Positions 58,132 through 64,000 of a stretch of 64,000 nucleotides of DNA are shown piece by piece. The DNA lies in contig NC_081183.1 of assembly GCF_029867415.1 (NCBI RefSeq), positions 53,828,336-53,892,335 of the forward strand, read 5' to 3'. The position numbers were made by a program, and so were the translations under genes. Source of the stretch: Vicia villosa (lineage: Eukaryota; Streptophyta; Magnoliopsida; Fabales; Fabaceae). The stretch's first letter is position 1; each line of letters starts with the position of its first letter. The notes beneath the pieces are model-generated. The model was given only the letters and a program-made list of their open reading frames with translations, ran no database searches and was not told the origin of the DNA.

Positions 58132-60358
58132 CTAATTAAAGTCCCTAGGAAGATTATCTTTTATCTTCGAATACTGAGTCTCCCATAAGGACATATGACG
58201 TTCGATTATTTCCTGTTGTCTTTTTAGTTCTTCGATCTCTGGCACTAGCTTCTGTGCCGTCTCGAAGTGTTGAATCCCTAACTGCGCCACTTCAGTCAAT
58301 TCTTCCTGATGAGTTTGTTGGATTGCTGCCTGACGAGACTGGGCATTCTTTATCTTCTCTTCGAGGAGTTCAATTTCTTGATTCCAAGATTTGATATTCG
58401 TTTCACAATCTTCATATTCCTTCTGGTCCTTCGAACGTTCGAGCTTAAGGGCGTCAGCCTTTATTGTTGCATCATTTGCAGCTTTCCAAGAAGAACTATG
58501 AGAAGTCATCTTTGTTGTGAGTTTCTCGTCAATATTCCGTTTTTGAAGAAGATTAGATTGGAGTTGATCAATCAGAGAACCCAGTAAAACAATCACTTCT
58601 GAGACTTCCTCTGAGACCAGGAGTAAGTCTACTTTCTTCAAAAGATTGTTTAAGCTATAACATTTGGTGGAATCCCTGCTTAGAGCTTCGACGAGGTTGG
58701 TTTCAAAGAACTTTTCCCTTATTTGACGAAGGATATTAGGAATATCATCCTTGTCACCAGTATCCGCCAAGACATTAGAAGAAGTTCCAAGCCCAATGGG
58801 CGAAACATTATCGACGTTCATCATGGTCTTGAGGAAGCTTACGGGATCAGTTTTCTTGAGTTGCTCCAGTTCTGAAGGAGTAAGCATTGCGAGGACCTGG
58901 TTCAAAGTAGTCACAGGAGTGACTCTAGTTCCGAAGGTCGAAGCTTCATGAGAACCAGGTGTAGGCTGTTTGGAAGTTTCCTCTGTAGCATCTTGCTCAG
59001 ATATAATATCTTCGCTGCTAGTTGGTTGTCCGGCTGCATTATCACTATCCGAATATTGAGGATCCTCCCCCATATTTTCATCTTGATGAATAGGTGGAGA
59101 CTCATCATTTGAATGGCTTTCTTCAACAGGCACAGTTGGAATGATGGTTGTAAGGGGTTAAGTGTCTTCGAGAACTAGAGAGAGCACAGGAGATTTGTGT
59201 CGAGGAACACCTGTGTTGAACAGTTAGAATTGATAAAAATGGAAAGTTGCAAGAAAGAGCCAATCTAGTTCCTTCTACTGTTCGATTTTTTATGGCTGGA
59301 TCCTCTTCATTTATAATACCTCAAAATGGGAGGTGAGCTTCGAAAGTAGCGTTGAGCCATAATTGCAACAACCAGAAGGGACCAGCAAAAAGCAGAGATC
59401 CTGTTTTATAGCTCTTAACAAGGTCGGTTGCTTCACCGAGGTTCTCGTAGAGAAATCCTAGAATTAACTGGCTTATGTTTAACTTTTTCCCAGCATGTAG
59501 CTGATTAGCCATACAAAGATATCTCTTTGCTACTTTTATGGACCTAGAACAAAAAACGCATCTCGAAAGCCATAGTGCTAGAAATGCAATATGTTCTTCA
59601 TCTGAGACTTCTGCATTCGCTGCGTCATGATATTGTTGAATGAAACCAGTGTAAGTGTTTGTTGCATCATTGAAGTTGATGGTTTCAGTGTCCATGAAAT
59701 GGGGATCGAAGGTTTCTCCAGTTGGTCGAAGCCCTGTGATAGCAGCTACGTCAAAGAGGGTAGGGGTGACCATTCCACATGGAAGGTGGAAAGTATTGTG
59801 AGAAGCATCCCAGAAATAAACTGACGCTACTAACATGGTTTGGTTATATTCTAAATCGGTTTTGGATAACTGGATTAGGTCATAAATCCCAAGTTGTTGC
59901 CAGAAAGAAGCCTTTTGTTTTTCCACCTTCGCTAACCAAGCGTAGTACAAGTCAGGATCTTTTGCTAAAGGGATTGACCTAAAGACTTTCACGAAATTGG
60001 TTACATAGTTTAACCTAATTTTCTCTAAGGCCATGGAGGTTTCAGTCGAGGTTTCTTCTGCGTGGTCAGGGTCAGCTAAGATTGGATGGCCCTGTTCATC
60101 TATCTTATTCTTGCTAACTAAAGGTCTGGTTTTATAATAAGCAGGGAAAAATTTACTCAAAGAGGGGTTAGTTCCTCCTGGTAAAGGACCCATGAAGGCA
60201 TGAGTTTTTCCAAAAAGATCAAAAGGAATGATTACCTGAGAAGCGTAGATAGCGCGCGCCTCTTCAGTGTATGGGTCTGGAATGTGTTCTTGATTCCCTA
60301 TTTGTGTAGGTTTCTGGAATTTTTGAACAGGTTGAAGAGCATTTGAAGAAGACGCCAT
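58132..60358 (-). pseudogene. Right-arm antisense plant-mobile-domain gene of E, internally deleted
   Basis: The start MASSSNALQPVQ lies at 60358 on the minus strand, and an in-frame ATG at 60394 is 12 codons upstream. The first part (60358-59321) is an intact plant-mobile-domain N-terminus, including LALWLSRCVFCSRS and FAGPFWLLQLWLNATF. About 1.6 kb, covering the rest of the domain and introns 1 to part of 3, is lost at about 59257. The C-terminal exon (59133-58132) keeps an acidic Ser/Thr-rich region and a long coiled coil ending LPRDFN. TAA at 59158-59160 is specific to this arm. In natural E-type elements this would be a multi-exon gene antisense to the retroelement and located between pol and the 3' LTR. 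Such antisense ORFs are known in Tat-lineage elements. Confidence 0.75.
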
Positions 60359-60789
60359 GAGTAAGTTTGATTTGAGAAAATGGGTTGAATGCAACCAAAG
60401 AGGATTTTTCCTTTCTGTGGAGAAAGTAGGAGATAGAAGTGAAAGCTATGAGAGGGTAGAAGTTCAGGTATTTAAAGGTTTAATGGAAACCCTTTCAAAT
60501 CTTTTGGGTAAAAGTCAAAAGACACGCGGAAGGCGCTGATTTAATCCAACGGCGGTCGAATAGTTATCAGCCTTACTCCTAGTATATAGGAGTAATGATC
60601 ATGAAGTAATGCTAGAACGTGGGAATGTAAGTTCTAAGAAGACATCTTTGAAAGTGACAAGACGTTTTGAAAGTGGAGTCATAAATGATTATGACGTTAG
60701 TCAGTTGTCTTGGAACTCTAAGAAGTGAGTACAACGAAATCTCATCATGACAAGAAACGCCTATTTCTCTTGTTTTCGAAACAGGCATT
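60359..60789 (-). other. Promoter-side region of the antisense PMD gene
   Basis: No ORF of note. A weak TATA-like stretch (tttaaatacc on the minus strand, about 60468-60478) lies about 110 bp upstream of the ATG. This region is single copy within E, as the left arm lacks it. Confidence 0.35.
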
Positions 60790-60803
60790 TATTGGGGGCA
60801 ATT
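60790..60803 (+). promoter_or_regulatory. Polypurine tract of element E
   Basis: tattgggggcaatt directly precedes the 3' LTR start TGTTAGC. It fixes the plus orientation of E. Confidence 0.7.
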
Positions 60804-61760
60804 TGTTAGCTGAAGATTTCGTTTAGAAAGAATATCCTTTGAAGAGTTAGAATTCGAAGGAAGATGGTTACTGATGACCATTTCTGAGTTTAAGAATGGC
60901 TGTTGATGGCCATGTTTCGAGAAAGATTGTTTAAGTTGAAATGAAGATAGTTAGAAATGGAGCTAGTTCGAAGAGAATCATCTTTGAGACTTAAACGTTT
61001 TTTGCGAAATACGTAAAGTACTGAAGCTTAACGTGTTTTCGTGGCATTCTCGGTTCTGATCATGTTGCCACGCGTCGAAAGAGGATTCAGGCGGGAGGAT
61101 TTGAATTTCGAAGTAGTCTGTGTAACCGCACAAGGACAGATGACATCCCAGGGATTCTTGTGGGTAACGTGGCTTCAGATTAGTGTAGGACCGTTAGAGT
61201 CGAAATTCGTATAAATATGGGTCTTAATGTTAGGATTCCGTGTGTTCATTTTGTATAAATCACTCACAAACCACTCAAGTATCAAGTGTTTAGAGAACGA
61301 GTTCGCTGAGAAATGTACGTATGACACCAACACCAGTTTAATACATTTGTATCTTTCTTTATTCAAGTATCTTTTCATTATTACTGCTTTCGTTTACTTT
61401 CTGTTATTTACATTCCCGCACTTCTTTTATTTCATCTAACTTTTATCTCGAAGCATTTTACATTCCTACATTTAACATTCTTGCACGTTACATTTATGCA
61501 GTTTATACGCTTTTATTTATATTTCTTTGTCGAAAGTCATACTTACGTGTATAACAAGTGTTGTTTTTAAGTAAACATTCACACGATCATATCACAAACA
61601 AGTTTTCTCGAAGCCAGAACAAACAAGCATGAATCAAATCATATCGAAAGACAATTGTTTGACTATGTCCTAGGATCAATCTAGTCGATCTTGCGAGTAA
61701 CCAAAGTATATTTTATAGTTTGGAGGACTAGCGGTTGTTTATCGGAAATCACCGTAAACA
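60804..61760 (+). mobile_element. 3' LTR of element E
   Basis: The 957-bp complete LTR has TG...CA ends and a TATA box at 61210-61217, and is followed by the ggtat target duplication. A cattttacattcctacattt-type low-complexity stretch lies in its last third. Confidence 0.88.
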
Positions 61761-64000
61761 GGTATCCTTCTTCAAAATCCAATGGCCTACGTCTTTTATC
61801 AGCGTAGCTTTTCTGACGATCTTGTGAAGCCTTCATCTTTTCCCTAATGCTTTTAACCTTTTCAGTAGTTTGATGAACCATTTTTGGGCCTACAATCATA
61901 CTCTCACCATCTTGATACCAACATAATTGCGTCTGACATTTTCGTCTATATAGTGCCTCAAATGGGGCCATTCCTATACTAGTATGAAAACTGTTGTTGT
62001 AGGTGAATTCAATCAAAGGTAGTATATCATCCCAACTCCCTCTATCATCCAACACACATGCCCGAAGTAGATCTTCCAATGACTGATTCGTTCGTTTAAC
62101 TTGTCCATCTGTTTGTGGATGATATGCCAAACTTAATCTTAGCTTTGTTCCAAGTGCCTCATGTAATGCACCCCAAAAATTTGATGTGAAATTTGGGTCT
62201 TGATCTGACACGATGCTAAAAGGTACACCATGTAGTCTAACAATTTCAGAAATGTAAATTTCCGTTAACTTGGCTACATTATAGGTTGTTCTCACCGGTA
62301 AGAAATGAGAAGACTTGGTCAGACGATCGACAATCACCCAAATTGAGTCATGCATCCTTCAAGTTTTTGGTAATCCGGTGATAAAATCCATTGGAATGCT
62401 ATCCCACTTCCACTCGAGAACATCTAAGGTTTGCAACATTCCTGTTGGCCTTTGGTGTTCTATCTTTGCTTTTTGGCAAGTCAAGCAGGATGCTACGTAA
62501 TCTACCACCGCTTTCTTCATCCCTGGCCACCAATAGTTTTGTCTCAAATATTTATACATTTTTGTTGCTCTAGGGTGAATGCTTATTTTGCTCTTGTGGG
62601 CTTCCTCTAAAATCAATTTCCCTATCTCTGCAACATCGGGTACACAAATTCTTCCGTTGCACCTTAAGGTGTTATCGGGTCCTACTTTAAAGCCGGGTAC
62701 CTTTCCTTGTACCATAAATTCTCTTTTCCCTTCCAAGAGTGAATTTTTTTGACAGTTCCGAATGTCTTCCAAAATTCCATTAGAGATCTTGATAATTCCA
62801 TATTGAAGAGTTCCCTGGCCCAATTTCATGTCTAGGTGTATGTCCCTGAATGTTTCCCATAGTTCTTGTTGTTTGGCCATCAGTGATGCTGTTTCAAGGA
62901 CACCTTTTCTACTTAATGCATATGCCACCACGTTCGCTTTTCCTGGATGATATTGTAATGTGAAATCGTAATCTTTCAAGATTTCCGTCCATCTCCTTTG
63001 TCTCATGCTCAACTCCTTTTGATCAAACAAATACTTTAAACTCTTATAGTCTCTGAACACCGTGAACGTACATCCGTAGAGATAATGGCGCCAAATTTTT
63101 AGCGCAAAAACTACATCTGCAAGTTCCAAATCATGAGTGGGATAATTCCTTTCGCGAGTGTTTAGTTGTCTCGAAGCATATGGAAGAATCAAAACACATC
63201 CTAGTTCTTGATGAGATGCATCGCAATAAAATTCGTATGGCTCTTCAGGTTATGGCAGAATCAAAACAGGCGATGCTATAAGTTTCTTCTTCAACAACTG
63301 AAAATTAGCTTCACATTTCTCATTCTAAGCAAAAGGTTGATCCTTTCTTGTTAGTTGAGTCAATGGAGCTACTATCTTTTCAAATCCTTCAATGAATCGT
63401 CGATAGTATCCAGCTAATCCTACGAAACTTCTTATGTCAGTGACTGTCTGAGGCTGATTCCATGCGAGCACGGTCTCAATCTTTGCTGGATCGACAGCAA
63501 TGCCTTCATTTGATATGACATGTCCCAAGAAATTTACCCTCTCTAGCCAAAATTCTCATTTGGATGGATTAACATACAACTTATTTTCTCGTAGAATTTG
63601 TAGCACTTGACGTAGATGTTCTTCGTGTTCCATTTTACTTCGAGAGTAAATAAGGATATCGTCAATGAATAGAACAACGAATTTTTCCAGAAATGGATGG
63701 AAAATTAGGTTCATGTAATCCATGAAAATAGCTGGTGCATTAGTCACTCCAAAAGGCATGACTAGGTACTCATAATGTCCATAACGAGTCCTGAATGCAG
63801 TCTTGGGTATATCTTCCTCTCTTACCCGAATTTGATGATAGCCAGACTTCAAATCAATCTTAGAAAAAATAGATGCTCCTTTAAGTTGGTCCATCAAGTC
63901 ATCAATACGAGGTAAGGAATATTGATTCTTCATGGTTGCCTTGTTAAGTTGCCCGTAGTCCACACATAGTCGGGAACGCCCGTCCTTTTTCTTTACCGAA
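61761..64000 (-). pseudogene. pol of element D (RT, RNase H, integrase), partial at the window edge
   Basis: The minus strand from 64000 reads [21 protein letters not shown] with [12 protein letters not shown] and FIDDILIY, the tether LGHVIS...[11 protein letters not shown], RNase H ([20 protein letters not shown]; the usual ADALSR is AYALSR), an integrase zinc finger and core ([11 protein letters not shown]) and RRPLDFEEG. It then breaks at the ggtat duplication of E (61761-61765). In-frame stops occur at about 63553, 63325, 63250 and 62356. The apparent C-terminus of the 62355-61681 frame is translated LTR of E, not D. The lineage is Tekay-like, as for element A. Confidence 0.9.

Larger units (their letters stand above)
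54383..59910. repeat. Right arm of the E palindrome (native orientation)
   Basis: This matches the reverse complement of 46753-54369 except for deletions near 56765 (about 0.5 kb) and 59257 (about 1.6 kb) and scattered substitutions. Beyond 59910 the element continues alone to its 3' LTR. Confidence 0.9.
46134..61760 (+). mobile_element. Element E: Tat-lineage Ty3/gypsy retrotransposon rearranged into a giant palindrome
   Basis: E begins TGTTAGCTGAAG at 46134 and ends ...CCGTAAACA at 61760. The target duplication ggtat lies at 46129-46133 and 61761-61765, so it entered D as one unit. The 3' LTR (957 bp) and polypurine tract define the plus orientation. Right half: RT remnant, RNase H, second RNase H and integrase (+), then two antisense genes, polypurine tract, LTR. 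Left half: a truncated 5' LTR fused to an inverted copy of the same pol-plus-antisense-genes segment. Gag, protease and the RT front half are absent. Confidence 0.9.
42273..64000 (-). mobile_element. Element D: minus-strand Tekay-type Ty3/gypsy element, interrupted by element E, truncated by the window
   Basis: On the minus strand the order from the right edge is RT, RNase H, integrase (64000 to 61761), insertion E, then the chromodomain-type C-terminus (46133 to 45716), polypurine tract and a 3.4-kb 3' LTR (45683 to 42273). The split pol frame joins exactly across the ggtat duplication of E. Multiple stops show that D is an old copy. Its 5' LTR and gag lie beyond 64000. Confidence 0.9.

Noticed and set aside
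46753..59910. The palindrome as a long-read hairpin (missed adapter) assembly artefact
   Set aside because: Such artefacts give identical arms. Here the arms differ by scattered substitutions, a 1.6-kb and a 0.5-kb deletion and private stop codons, and the whole is bounded by a true target duplication.
51996..60394. Minus-strand ORFs in E read as a second, oppositely oriented retrotransposon
   Set aside because: No LTR, primer site or polypurine tract in that orientation was found. The polypurine tract, LTRs and ggtat duplication define one plus-strand element with antisense genes.
61681..61760. C-terminal 27 residues of the minus-strand integrase frame
   Set aside because: They are translated LTR of E; the D frame ends at the ggtat duplication and continues at 46133.

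Overview
The window reads as a legume nuclear genome, most likely tribe Fabeae (pea, vetch, lathyrus, faba bean). The inference rests on an Ogre-type Ty3/gypsy element of about 19.7 kb with a tRNA-Arg-like primer site, Tekay-type chromoviruses, a SIRE/Maximus-like Ty1/copia 3' end, and a PXY/TDR-like receptor. The species cannot be fixed from sequence alone. No rRNA, tRNA, CRISPR or organellar sequence was seen.

Layout. 1-2441: 3' end of a Ty1/copia element (extra ORF, polypurine tract, LTR). 2442-6955: four small DNA transposons in AT-rich DNA: a Tourist-like MITE (TSD TTA), a hAT MITE inside a 38-bp tandem duplication (8-bp TSD), a Mutator-like element with about 270-bp terminal inverted repeats (9-bp TSD) and a second hAT element (TSD 7 of 8). 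6956-9632: AT-rich flank. 9633-11456: the only host-type gene, an LRR receptor-like protein with no kinase domain. 12321-12943: a minus-strand copia LTR. 12981-13683: a fragment of another retroelement, continued at 41831-42272.

13684-41830 is Tekay-type element A (TSD gggag), decayed by three stop codons and split inside its integrase region by Ogre-type element B (19123-38799, TSD acggt). B is young: its 4-kb LTRs differ at only about 20 sites by eye. It keeps ORF1, gag, protease, an intron, RT, two RNases H, integrase and a repeat-rich 3' UTR.

42273-64000 is minus-strand Tekay-type element D. It runs off the right edge and is split inside pol by element E (46134-61760, TSD ggtat). E is the most unusual object here. 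It is a Tat-lineage element whose 5' half (gag, protease, most of RT) is replaced by an inverted copy of its own 3' half. The result is a palindrome with 7.6-kb and 5.5-kb arms around a 13-nt spacer. Both arms carry pol and two antisense genes: a spliced plant-mobile-domain (PMD) gene and a 243-residue ORF with its own TATA box.

How the parts relate. Insertion order is readable from target duplications: B entered A, and E entered D. The 5' LTR promoter of E points into the palindrome, so a transcript would fold into a multi-kilobase hairpin. By analogy with maize Mu killer this could feed small-RNA silencing of the parent family. That role is a hypothesis; the structure is seen directly.
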